Source of the DNA: Flavobacteriaceae bacterium
GTDB taxonomy: Bacteria; Bacteroidota; Bacteroidia; Flavobacteriales; Flavobacteriaceae
Length of the DNA: 52,456 nt
Direction: 5' to 3'
NCBI GenBank assembly: GCA_028281065.1
Contig: JANQKN010000163.1
Location: 1 to 52,456, forward strand
Shown: one piece after another, positions 42,742 to 51,217 of the stretch
Position numbering within the stretch: position 1 is the first letter of the stretch
Layout of the letters: the number at the start of each line of letters is the position of its first letter
Notes under the pieces: model-generated
Told to the model about the DNA's origin: nothing
What the model saw: only the letters and a program-made list of their open reading frames with translations
Database searches by the model: none
Translations under genes and position numbers: made by a program

Positions 42742-44205
42742 ATGCAACCACTTCACATTTTATTATTAATAGCAGGATACTTTGCTGTATTAATGCTTAT
42801 TTCATACTTCACAGGAAAAGATGACAGCAATGAAGTCTTTTTTAAAGCTTCCAAACAATCCCCTTGGTATTTGGTAGCCTTTGGGATGGTAGGTGCTTCA
42901 TTAAGCGGAGTCACCTTTATCTCAGTACCCGGCTGGGTTGAAGGGTCACAATTTAGCTATATGCAAGTTGTATTTGGGTACTTGGTAGGATACTTTGTAG
43001 TTGCTTATGTTTTATTGCCTATTTATTACAAACAGAACGTTACTTCTATTTATGAGTATCTTGAAGACAGGTTTGGTGTTGTAAGTTATAAAACCGGGGC
43101 TTTTTTCTTTTTTGTTTCACGAGTTTTAGGGGCTTCGTTCCGTTTGTTTTTGGTTGCTATTGTTCTGCAGCAATTTGTTTTCGACTCTTATGGAATTCCT
43201 TTTGAAATTACTGTAATTATCTCCATTCTCCTTATTTGGATTTATACAAACCGAGGCGGTATTAAAACCATTGTATGGACGGATACCCTACAAACTTTAT
43301 TTATGGTAATCGCCGTATGTTTATCGATTTACTTTATCACTACAGAATTGGATTGGAGCTTTGGGGATTTTCTAGCTTCTGACGAACTTAAGCAATACAA
43401 CAAAACCTTTTTTACAGATAGTTTTTTGGCTAAAAACTACTTTTTGAAATCCTTTATAGGTGGAATGTTTATAACCATATGCATGACAGGATTGGATCAG
43501 GACATGATGCAAAAAAACCTAACATGCCGCAACCTGAAAGATGCCCAAAAAAATATGGTTTCTTTTAGTATTGTACTAGTAGGGGTTACATTTCTCTTTA
43601 TGCTTTTGGGAGCACTTCTTTACATCTACGCAGATAAATTCAACATTGGGATACCATTAATGGACGGAAGCCCTAAAACCGATTTACTCTTCCCAGAGAT
43701 TGCCCTTAATGGAGGGCTTGGAACTACGTTGGCAGCAACTTTTTTCCTAGGACTAATTGCTGCTGCCTACTCTAGTGCCGACAGCGCCCTTACTTCTTTA
43801 ACCACCAGTTTTTGTGTGGATTTTTTAAACTTGGAAAAACACGATGAAGCCAAACAGAAAAGACTTAGAAAGATTACCCATATTGGCATGAGTCTTCTTT
43901 TGGTTGTGGTTATCATTATTTTTAAACATGTCCTAACCAGTAATGTAATTAATAGTCTTCTAGTGGTAGCTGGATATACATACGGTCCTCTCCTAGGGCT
44001 TTTCGCTTTTGGAATATTTACCAAATTTCAAATAAAGGATAGGTATGTGTGGATTGTTACCTTGATTTCGGTAATTGTTACGGCAATTTTGGGGAACATC
44101 CCAGCCGAAGCCTTGGGGGGATATCAAGTAGGTTATGAGTTGCTACCCATAAATGGTTTAATTACTTTTCTAGGACTCGTACTGATTCGTGCTCAAAAGA
44201 ACTAA
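42742..44205 (+). CDS. Sodium:solute symporter (SSS family)
   Basis: 487 residues from the ATG at 42742 ([20 protein letters not shown]). The longer in-frame start at 42691 precedes a non-hydrophobic segment and is less likely. About 13 membrane helices are predicted by hydrophobicity. [20 protein letters not shown] (sodium site region) and [20 protein letters not shown] are family blocks. It brings a solute into the cell with sodium; the substrate is not determined. The 3' end overlaps the convergent CoA-binding gene by 36 bp. Confidence 0.92.
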   Translation: MQPLHILLLIAGYFAVLMLISYFTGKDDSNEVFFKASKQSPWYLVAFGMVGASLSGVTFISVPGWVEGSQFSYMQVVFGYLVGYFVVAYVLLPIYYKQNVTSIYEYLEDRFGVVSYKTGAFFFFVSRVLGASFRLFLVAIVLQQFVFDSYGIPFEITVIISILLIWIYTNRGGIKTIVWTDTLQTLFMVIAVCLSIYFITTELDWSFGDFLASDELKQYNKTFFTDSFLAKNYFLKSFIGGMFITICMTGLDQDMMQKNLTCRNLKDAQKNMVSFSIVLVGVTFLFMLLGALLYIYADKFNIGIPLMDGSPKTDLLFPEIALNGGLGTTLAATFFLGLIAAAYSSADSALTSLTTSFCVDFLNLEKHDEAKQKRLRKITHIGMSLLLVVVIIIFKHVLTSNVINSLLVVAGYTYGPLLGLFAFGIFTKFQIKDRYVWIVTLISVIVTAILGNIPAEALGGYQVGYELLPINGLITFLGLVLIRAQKN

Positions 44206-44535
44206 CGTACAGGCTATCTCAGCGATTATACCGTGTTCGTTCAATAGGGCAACAAATTCGGTGTTCTCGGTACCGGGATTAAAAATAACCCGTCTTGGGT
44301 TAAGGGATAGGATATAATCGTAATACTGGGGTTGGTGCTTAGGCCCTACATATAAGGTTACGGTATCTATATCCTCAAAATCTTCTTTTTCTGTTTGTAT
44401 AGGGACCCCCGCAACTTCTCCTTCCCGCAATCCAAAAGCAATGACAGGTTTTCCCAATCGCACCAAACGGTGTATGGCTATGTTGGAATATCGAGCGGGA
44501 TTGGTACTGGCACCAAGAACCAAGGTCTTTTTCAT
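44170..44535 (-). CDS. CoA-binding protein (Rossmann fold)
   Basis: 121 residues. [20 protein letters not shown] is the dinucleotide-type CoA-binding start and [20 protein letters not shown] the C-terminal block of the PF13380-type family (YccU-like). Often found alone; role not defined. The 3' end overlaps the symporter gene by 36 bp in the opposite direction, an unusual but not rare arrangement. Confidence 0.9.
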   Translation of the reverse strand: MKKTLVLGASTNPARYSNIAIHRLVRLGKPVIAFGLREGEVAGVPIQTEKEDFEDIDTVTLYVGPKHQPQYYDYILSLNPRRVIFNPGTENTEFVALLNEHGIIAEIACTLVLLSTNQYES

Positions 44536-44895
44536 GCGTTAATTTTTCAGCAAAGTAACTGTTATGATAGGGAGCGAAATCCTAAAACTACGTTAAAAAA
44601 ATAGTTTGATGTAACATAACTTTCATATGGCCGTCTATAGAATAGAAATATTTCTAATTCTTTACTGTGAATTTTTTACGTTGATGGTTAGTGTTAATAA
44701 TAGCAGTAGAGAAAGCCCGGAGTTCTAGACTTCGGGTTTTTTTGTTAATAAACGTTAAAGTCGGACTTAAAGTGTAACAGGATTTCATCAAAAACGTCAT
44801 ATGTGCATTAGTTTCAAAAATTACAGTGCCTAACCCACTGTATTTGAAAAGGGGACCATCATCAAACAAAAAACACAAACTAAACAATCAAAACA
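44536..44895 (+). other. 360 bp spacer ahead of the beta-barrel receptor
   Basis: No ORF of convincing length. It contains a 14 bp perfect palindrome TAGAAATATTTCTA (44643-44656) and a plus-strand terminator hairpin at 44716-44743, about 150 bases before the receptor ATG. Two explanations fit: a small non-coding RNA ending at the hairpin, or an attenuator in the receptor leader. No exact TAnnTTTG box was found in it; TAACTTTC is one mismatch away. Confidence 0.45.
44716..44743 (+). terminator. Intrinsic terminator with no gene directly upstream
   Basis: CCCGGAGT and ACTTCGGG pair with one G:T wobble around a TCTAG loop, followed by seven Ts. The only upstream gene (44170-44535) is on the other strand. 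Confidence 0.75.
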
Positions 44896-47433
44896 ATGAG
44901 AAACTTCTTACTTATTTTGGCCTTATTCACTGGCCTAACCGCATTTTCGGCAGAAGATCCTACCGCGGAAAAAATAGGAAGAATCACTGGAACTGTGATC
45001 GACAAAAACCTTAACGAACCCATTCCTTATGTAACTGTTGCTGTACAAACTTTATCCGGTGAAATTATTACGGGAGGAGTAACAGATGACAAAGGAAGAT
45101 TTAACATTAAAGACATCCCAGAAGGGAAAAGCCGTGTTAACATTCAATACATAGGTTACAAAACCTATACAGCAGACATTGAAATTTCCAGGGGAAGCCG
45201 TAATGTAGACCTAGGGAATATTATGCTGGAAGAAGATGTAGAAGCTTTGGACGAAGTAACCGTAACGGCAGAGCGTACCACGATTCAGCAAAAGCTGGAC
45301 AGAAAGGTAATTACCGTAGGTAAGGACCTTACCACCAGTGGACCCACTGCAGCCGACATTATGAACAACCTACCTTCTGTAAGTGTAGACCAACAAACGG
45401 GGGTACTTTCCTTACGTGGTAACAGCAATGTAAGGGTTATGGTAGACGGTAAGTTAACCAATGTGCCAATTGCACAGCTACTAAGACAAATTCCTTCTAC
45501 TTCCATTAAGCAGATAGAATTAATCACCAACCCTTCGGCCAAGTACAACCCAGAAGGGATGAGTGGTATCGTTAATATCATTCTACATAAGAATTTAAAT
45601 ATTGGTTTTAACGGTAATGCCAGTGTAGCTCTTACCTATGAGGAGCAACCCAAGTTCAACTCTTCTATAGACATGAACTACCGAAACGGGAAATTCAACT
45701 TCTATACCAATTGGGGACACAATACTTCCAAAAACGAGAATTTTGGTAACGTATTCCGTCCTGGAGACAATACCGAGCAGTTTTTCGAATTCTTGGACGA
45801 CAGCCAATCCAACCTAATCAAGTTTGGAGTGGATTTCTATCTGAATGACAAAAACACTATCTCTGTATTTACCAACCAGAACTTCTTTAATGGAGCAACA
45901 GATGGTACTACCGATATCGTAGATTACGGAGATGACAGCTTTAGCGAAAGCCAACTTTTCCTTCAGGAAAGTGACAACACCTCACAACAGTACAACTTTA
46001 ACTACAAGTTGGATTTTGCCAAGCAAGGGCATAATATAGAATTAGAAGCGGACTACAATACTTTTGACAATGATGAGGATGCCGATTTCGACTTTGTAGG
46101 AAACAACCCAAGCAGTCCTAACTATAACGACTTTGTAGGTACCGAAAGGGATCGATTAACCATAAACTTGGATTACGTAAACCCATTGTCCGAAACCACC
46201 AAGTTAGAATTGGGACTAGAGGCACGTTTGTTTAACTCTGAAATTGACAGAACATCCAACCAATTCCTAGTGAACCCGTTTGATGTAACCGGACCTTTTG
46301 TAGAGTCTCCCAATACCGATTTCGATTACAGCCGTGACATCTACTCTGCCTATGTAACCTTTGGTAAGAGCTGGGGCAAGTTTAGTGTTCAAGTAGGTGC
46401 CAGAGGGGAAATGGTAGAGGTAAATGCCGATACCAAAGAATCTTATGAGCCAGGAATCATCACCGATGATTTATCTAACATCGATACAGATCCAGAAGTA
46501 ACCGTTGTTGTAGATGGAGACAACATCCTTAAGAACTTTACCAACGATTATTTCCAGCTATACCCTTCAGCTTTCGTTACCTATACCCCAACTGAAAAAA
46601 ACCAGTTTCAGCTGAGCTATAGCCGTCGTGTGGATCGTCCTGGATTGGAGCAGATCAACCCTATCAGGGAGTGGAGTACCCCAAGGATTTCTTCCTTCGG
46701 AAAAACAAGTTTGATCCCTCAGTTCACCAATTCCATCGAGGCCAACTATACAAGAAACCTTGGAAAAGGAAGTCTTACAGGAGGAGTTTTCTATAGAATC
46801 ATCGAGGACGAGATTAACCGTGCTCTATTTGTGGACAGAACGGATCTTAACAAAGTGATCCTTACATACGATAACTTCGAAAACACATCAGCCTACGGGG
46901 TAGAGTTGTCTAGCAACTACCGTCCAACCAAATGGTGGAACTTTAGTGCTAGTTTCGATCTATACAACCAAACCCAAAAGGGGATTAGTGAGCGATTGGC
47001 TACCCAAGACAACCCAACTGTGGATGACATCATTTCCGATAACTTCGAGGTGGATAACGTACAGTGGAACGTAAGAATGTTCAACAACTTTAGGGTAACC
47101 AAAGCCCTAACGCTTTCGGCATTCGGTTTCTATAGAGGGGAATCCAGAACACTTCAGTTCACGATAGAACCCATGTACTTTGTAAACGTGGGAGCACGTG
47201 TTAGCCTTTGGGAAGGAAGAGGAACCTTTAGCCTTAACTACAATGATATTTTCGACACCATGCAGTTTGGTTTCGAAGGGGAATTGCCTTACGTACAAAC
47301 GGGAGCCTTCAATTGGGAGAGCAACACGGTTAACGTAAGTCTTGCATACAGATTTGGTGGTGGAAAATACCGAGCCAAGTCCAGAAAGCGTCGTGACAAC
47401 GATGAAAAATCAGGTAGTGGCGGTATATTCTAG
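44896..47433 (+). CDS. Outer membrane beta-barrel receptor with CarboxypepD-regulatory-like domain
   Basis: 845 residues. Signal peptide ending near TAFSAE, then a regulatory-like beta-sandwich (IGRITGTVIDKNLNEPIPYV, about 25-105). A plug follows (VSVDQQTGVLSLRGNSNVRV; PSAKYNPEGMSGIVNIILHK) and a barrel typical of the TonB-dependent family of Bacteroidota (outer membrane protein beta-barrel type). The C-terminus carries a basic extension (RRDNDEKSGSGGIF) past the last barrel strand, which is unusual. No SusD partner is adjacent and the substrate is unknown. Transcription stops at the hairpin at 47595. Confidence 0.9.
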   Translation: MRNFLLILALFTGLTAFSAEDPTAEKIGRITGTVIDKNLNEPIPYVTVAVQTLSGEIITGGVTDDKGRFNIKDIPEGKSRVNIQYIGYKTYTADIEISRGSRNVDLGNIMLEEDVEALDEVTVTAERTTIQQKLDRKVITVGKDLTTSGPTAADIMNNLPSVSVDQQTGVLSLRGNSNVRVMVDGKLTNVPIAQLLRQIPSTSIKQIELITNPSAKYNPEGMSGIVNIILHKNLNIGFNGNASVALTYEEQPKFNSSIDMNYRNGKFNFYTNWGHNTSKNENFGNVFRPGDNTEQFFEFLDDSQSNLIKFGVDFYLNDKNTISVFTNQNFFNGATDGTTDIVDYGDDSFSESQLFLQESDNTSQQYNFNYKLDFAKQGHNIELEADYNTFDNDEDADFDFVGNNPSSPNYNDFVGTERDRLTINLDYVNPLSETTKLELGLEARLFNSEIDRTSNQFLVNPFDVTGPFVESPNTDFDYSRDIYSAYVTFGKSWGKFSVQVGARGEMVEVNADTKESYEPGIITDDLSNIDTDPEVTVVVDGDNILKNFTNDYFQLYPSAFVTYTPTEKNQFQLSYSRRVDRPGLEQINPIREWSTPRISSFGKTSLIPQFTNSIEANYTRNLGKGSLTGGVFYRIIEDEINRALFVDRTDLNKVILTYDNFENTSAYGVELSSNYRPTKWWNFSASFDLYNQTQKGISERLATQDNPTVDDIISDNFEVDNVQWNVRMFNNFRVTKALTLSAFGFYRGESRTLQFTIEPMYFVNVGARVSLWEGRGTFSLNYNDIFDTMQFGFEGELPYVQTGAFNWESNTVNVSLAYRFGGGKYRAKSRKRRDNDEKSGSGGIF

Positions 47434-47594
47434 AGAACTGATTCACAAAATGTTATATTTAAGTTAAAACAAAATTTAAAGTGAAACATTTAGTTATATA
47501 CTTAGTCTATATAAGTAGGAATCACCTAATAAAAGTTTTATAGTTTATTTGAATTAGCCATTCTACCACATTAAAAAGTTATTAGGTCTTGCAG

Positions 47595-47620
47595 GCCCTC
47601 CCTTTTCGGGAGGGCTTTTT
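47595..47620 (+). terminator. Terminator downstream of the beta-barrel receptor
   Basis: GCCCTCCC and GGGAGGGC pair perfectly with a TTTTC loop and are followed by T5. It lies about 160 bases past the receptor stop, leaving room for a 3' untranslated region or a small RNA. Confidence 0.88.
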
Positions 47621-47734
47621 ATATAATATACCCTGTATTGGGGATGGAATCCAACCTATACCTTCCTTAGCTTTACCCTATTGTTTCATAAAATATATAC
47701 GCTGAATCTGGGGAGAATTTCGGTGTACTATGAG

Positions 47735-47769
47735 AAAGGGTCGTCCATATCTGAACGACCCTTTTTATA
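47735..47769. terminator. Second hairpin, between the receptor and fabH
   Basis: AAAGGGTCGT and ACGACCCTTT pair perfectly over 10 bp with a ten-base loop, followed on the plus strand by T5 and on the minus strand by CTTTCTCA. It lies 22 bases past the fabH stop, so it probably ends fabH; the better T-tract, though, is on the plus strand. The 114 bases between this and the terminator at 47595 hold no convincing ORF. Confidence 0.65.
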
Positions 47770-47790
47770 TATTTCATAAGAATTGTAAGA

Positions 47791-48798
47791 CTACCAGCGT
47801 ATCACGGCACTTCCCCAAGTAAACCCACTACCAAAAGCAGCCAAAACCACTACATCCCCTTCTTTAATCTTCCCTTGCTCCCAAGCTTCGGTCAATGCAA
47901 TAGGGATGGAAGCCGCCGTCGTATTTCCGTATTTCTGGATGTTGTTGAACACCTGGTCATCGGAAAGCTGAAATTTTTTCTGAATGAACTGTGAGATCCG
48001 CAGGTTAGCTTGGTGTGGAATGAGCATATCGATATCATCTACCGAAAGTCCGTTGGTTTGCAATCCTTCCATAATCACTTCCGAAAATCGAACCACAGCA
48101 TTCTTGAATACAAACTGGCCATTCATATAGGGATAATACGGAATGTCCTCCTGAGGGTTCTCCGCTATGATTTCAGGAACCCACCTCCCCGTGCTAGGCC
48201 CTTGCAAAGCCAATTCGTCCTTGTGCTTTCCTTCACTATGCAAGTGCGTAGACAGGATCCCCCCGTTGTTGGAATCGCTACGGGATACCACGGCAGCACC
48301 AGCTCCATCTCCAAAAATAACAGACACACCTCTTCCACGAGTAGTAAAGTCCAAACCACCACTGTGATTTTCACTTCCTATAACCAGCACATTTTTATAC
48401 ATGCCCGTCTTCACAAACTGATCGGCTACAGAAAGTCCATACACAAATCCGCTACATTGGTTGCGAACATCCAAAGCAGGAACCGTTCCCATGCCCATCA
48501 AATCCTGAACCTGTACCCCACCCCCAGGAAAATACATATCGGGGCTTAGGGTGGCAAAAATGATAAAGTCTATATCCTCATTGGTTAATCCAGCCCTTTC
48601 TATAGCAATGGTAGCCGCTTTAACCCCCATAATGGACGTAGTATTACCATCTCCTTTCTTTATGTGCCTCCGTTCCTTTATTCCCGTCCTTTCCTGAATC
48701 CAAGCATCGTTCGTGTCCATTAATTGGGAAAGATCATCGTTCGTTACTACATTTTCGGGCACATAATGTCCCAATCCGGTAATTTTTGAAGTAAACAT
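47791..48798 (-). CDS. fabH: 3-oxoacyl-[acyl-carrier-protein] synthase III
   Basis: 335 residues from the ATG at 48798 (MFTSKITGLGHYVPENVVTN), chosen over the upstream in-frame start at 48831 because it starts with the family N-terminus. It condenses acetyl-CoA or a branched acyl-CoA with malonyl-ACP to begin fatty-acid synthesis. The Cys-His-Asn triad is visible: Cys115 in RNQCSGFVYG, the His of LIPHQANLRI and the Asn of YGNTTAASIP. It is away from the rpmF-plsX-fabH cluster seen in many bacteria, so it could be a second copy. A hairpin lies in its 5' leader region. Confidence 0.93.
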   Translation of the reverse strand: MFTSKITGLGHYVPENVVTNDDLSQLMDTNDAWIQERTGIKERRHIKKGDGNTTSIMGVKAATIAIERAGLTNEDIDFIIFATLSPDMYFPGGGVQVQDLMGMGTVPALDVRNQCSGFVYGLSVADQFVKTGMYKNVLVIGSENHSGGLDFTTRGRGVSVIFGDGAGAAVVSRSDSNNGGILSTHLHSEGKHKDELALQGPSTGRWVPEIIAENPQEDIPYYPYMNGQFVFKNAVVRFSEVIMEGLQTNGLSVDDIDMLIPHQANLRISQFIQKKFQLSDDQVFNNIQKYGNTTAASIPIALTEAWEQGKIKEGDVVVLAAFGSGFTWGSAVIRW

Positions 48799-48891
48799 AA
48801 AAAGGCTTTTAAATAGTCTGGAAAGATACACATTCGCCCAAGAGAAGGGAAATTTTTGGGTTTTATCTACTATGCGCGCATAACAACTAAA

Positions 48892-48918
48892 GTAAGGGTA
48901 CCACCACAGTACCCTTAC
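48892..48918. repeat. 27 bp perfect inverted repeat in the fabH/htpG intergenic region
   Basis: GTAAGGGTAC and GTACCCTTAC pair over 10 bp around a seven-base loop, with no T-tract on either strand. It lies about 94 bases upstream of fabH. It is either an operator palindrome or an RNA hairpin in the leader of fabH. Confidence 0.6.
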
Positions 48919-48999
48919 CTAACAACCTAACCAATAAATAATAGGAAGGAATTGCTTCCTTTAGAATAACCCTACATATTTACTTGTTTAAATATACAA

Positions 49000-49037
49000 A
49001 TTTTGTTTAAACTTTTATATAATTATTTAAACAAAAT
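49000..49037. promoter_or_regulatory. 12 bp inverted repeat and GTTTAAA cluster upstream of htpG
   Basis: ATTTTGTTTAAA (49000-49011) and TTTAAACAAAAT (49026-49037) are perfect inverted repeats around 14 bases. A further TTGTTTAAA occurs at 48984 and TGTTTAAA at 49081. Four copies within 105 bp of AT-rich DNA suggest a protein-binding site controlling htpG, fabH or both. Confidence 0.4.
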
Positions 49038-49140
49038 AATTATACCTTCATATGTACCATAAAATGACATCCTGTCACCCTGTTTAAAATGGTATCCTAT
49101 TTGCCAGAAACATTCAAACAAAACTTATAAAAGACATACC

Positions 49141-51030
49141 ATGAGTAAAGGAACTATTAATGTATCGGTAGAAAACATCTTTCCGTTAATTAAAAAGTTT
49201 TTATACAGTGATCACGAAATATTTCTTCGTGAGCTAATATCCAACGCAACCGATGCCACCCTTAAACTAAAGCACCTTACCAATATAGGTGAAGCCAAGG
49301 TAGAATATGGCAATCCACAGATAGAAGTAAAAGTCGATAAAGAGCAGAAGACCCTTCATATTATAGATCAAGGGTTGGGGATGACAGCCGAGGAAGTGGA
49401 AAAGTACATCAACCAGATCGCCTTCTCCGGAGCCGAGGAGTTCATCGAAAAGTACAAGGACAAACAAGGGGACGATGCTGGCATTATTGGACATTTTGGT
49501 CTAGGTTTCTATTCCGCCTTTATGGTGGCCGACAAAGTGGAAATCATCACCAAAAGTTATAAAGACGAACCCGCTGCGCATTGGACTTGTGACGGATCAC
49601 CCAACTATACATTGGAAGAAGCTGACAAAGCAGAGCGGGGAACCGAAATCATCCTTCACATTGCAGAAGATGAAACCGAGTTCTTGGAAGAGAACCGCTT
49701 AAGGGAACTGCTGGTTAAGTATAACAAGTTCATGCCTATTCCCATTAAGTTTGGAACCAAAACCGAAACCCTTCCCAAGCCAGAGGACGCCAAAGAAGAT
49801 GACCCTGCTCCTACCCAGGAAGTAGACAATATTATTAACAATCCCAATCCAGCTTGGACCAAGCAGCCTTCCGACTTGGAAGACAAGGATTATGCAGATT
49901 TTTATAGGGAGTTGTATCCCATGCAGTTCGAAGAGCCCCTCTTCCACATCCACCTTAATGTAGATTATCCTTTCAATCTTACGGGAATCTTGTATTTCCC
50001 TAAGATGACGAATGACATGAACATTCAGAAGGACAAGATACAACTGTACCAAAACCAGGTGTTTGTAACAGACAATGTAGAAGGGATCGTACCCGAGTTC
50101 CTAACCATGCTTCGTGGGGTGATCGATAGTCCGGACATTCCTCTGAATGTTTCCCGTAGCTACCTACAAGCTGATGGTGCCGTAAAGAAAATCTCCAGCT
50201 ACATTACCCGAAAAGTGGCCGATAAGCTGAAGAGTCTCTTTAATGATAACCGAGAGGATTTCGAAGCAAAATGGGATGACATTAAAATCGTGATCGAATA
50301 CGGAATGCTTACCGAAGAAAAATTCTTCGAAAAAGCGCAGGCATTTGCTTTGTATCCAACCGTAGATGGGACCTACTTTACCTTCGAGGAGTTAAAGGAA
50401 AAGGTAAAGGATCTACAGACCGATAAAGATGACAAACTGGTTGTCCTGTATGCTTCCAATAAAGAAGAACAACATAGTTATATAGAAGCTGCCAAGGAAA
50501 AAGGATACGAAGTACTGCTGTTGGACTCGCCTATTGTGTCTCATTTGCTTCAAAAAATAGAATCCGAAAACGAGAAAACCACCTTCGTACGTGTCGATTC
50601 CGATCATGTGGATAACCTCATCAAGAAAGAAGAAGATGCCATCTCCAAGCTTTCTGAAGAAGAACAAGAAACCCTTAAAACTTTTTTAACCGAAACCATT
50701 CCTGCCGAAAAATTCTCGGTACAATTGGAAGCCATGGACAGTAATGCCAATCCTTTTATCATTACCGAGCCCGAGCTTATGCGTCGTATGAAAGAGATGC
50801 AACAAACCGGTGGAGGCGGAATGTTTGGTATGGGCAATTTACCCGAAATGTACAATTTGGTGGTAAACACCAACCACGAGTTGGTAGGGCAAATTCTTAA
50901 TACCAAAACCCAGAAGAAAAAAGAACGGTTGGTAAACCAAGCCCTGGATTTGGCTAGATTGAGCAAAAACCTATTAAAAGGGGAAGAATTGACTGCTTTT
51001 ATTAAAAGGAGTTACGAAATGATAAAATAG
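49141..51030 (+). CDS. htpG: Chaperone protein HtpG (bacterial Hsp90)
   Basis: 629 residues. The ATPase domain starts MSKGTINVSVENIFPLIKKF, with LRELISNATDA, GLGMTAEEV and GHFGLGFYSAFMVAD. Middle and C-terminal domains follow, at family length. It folds client proteins in the cytoplasm under stress. The insert between the N and middle domains (ETLPKPEDAKEDDPAPTQEV) is acidic, as in other Flavobacteria. A terminator follows. No CIRCE element was found; the GTTTAAA cluster upstream is the only regulatory candidate. Confidence 0.97.
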   Translation: MSKGTINVSVENIFPLIKKFLYSDHEIFLRELISNATDATLKLKHLTNIGEAKVEYGNPQIEVKVDKEQKTLHIIDQGLGMTAEEVEKYINQIAFSGAEEFIEKYKDKQGDDAGIIGHFGLGFYSAFMVADKVEIITKSYKDEPAAHWTCDGSPNYTLEEADKAERGTEIILHIAEDETEFLEENRLRELLVKYNKFMPIPIKFGTKTETLPKPEDAKEDDPAPTQEVDNIINNPNPAWTKQPSDLEDKDYADFYRELYPMQFEEPLFHIHLNVDYPFNLTGILYFPKMTNDMNIQKDKIQLYQNQVFVTDNVEGIVPEFLTMLRGVIDSPDIPLNVSRSYLQADGAVKKISSYITRKVADKLKSLFNDNREDFEAKWDDIKIVIEYGMLTEEKFFEKAQAFALYPTVDGTYFTFEELKEKVKDLQTDKDDKLVVLYASNKEEQHSYIEAAKEKGYEVLLLDSPIVSHLLQKIESENEKTTFVRVDSDHVDNLIKKEEDAISKLSEEEQETLKTFLTETIPAEKFSVQLEAMDSNANPFIITEPELMRRMKEMQQTGGGGMFGMGNLPEMYNLVVNTNHELVGQILNTKTQKKKERLVNQALDLARLSKNLLKGEELTAFIKRSYEMIK

Positions 51031-51057
51031 CTTAAAAGCACTATATCAATCAAAAAG

Positions 51058-51080
51058 ACCGCCTTTTTGGCGGTTTTTTT
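51058..51080 (+). terminator. Terminator after htpG
   Basis: ACCGCC and GGCGGT pair with a five-T loop, followed by T6. It lies 28 bases past the htpG stop. Confidence 0.9.
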
Positions 51081-51156
51081 ATTCTCACATATGAAGGTTT
51101 TTTTCTCATAATTGAGCTTTTTTGCCAAAAAAAGGGGTTTTTCCCCTTATAAATAG

Positions 51157-51187
51157 TTGTGGGATAACTCTTTCAGTACTATTTTTG
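51157..51187 (+). promoter_or_regulatory. Promoter of the adhesin gene
   Basis: TTG (51157-51159), 20 bases, then TATTTTTG (51180-51187), an exact Bacteroidota -33/-7 promoter. The leader would be about 25 bases. A small hairpin (AAGGGG/CCCCTT, 51132-51148) sits just ahead and could be a second terminator for htpG. Confidence 0.75.
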
Positions 51188-51217
51188 GGTAACTAATTTT
51201 ATCAAATCCTTTTAATT

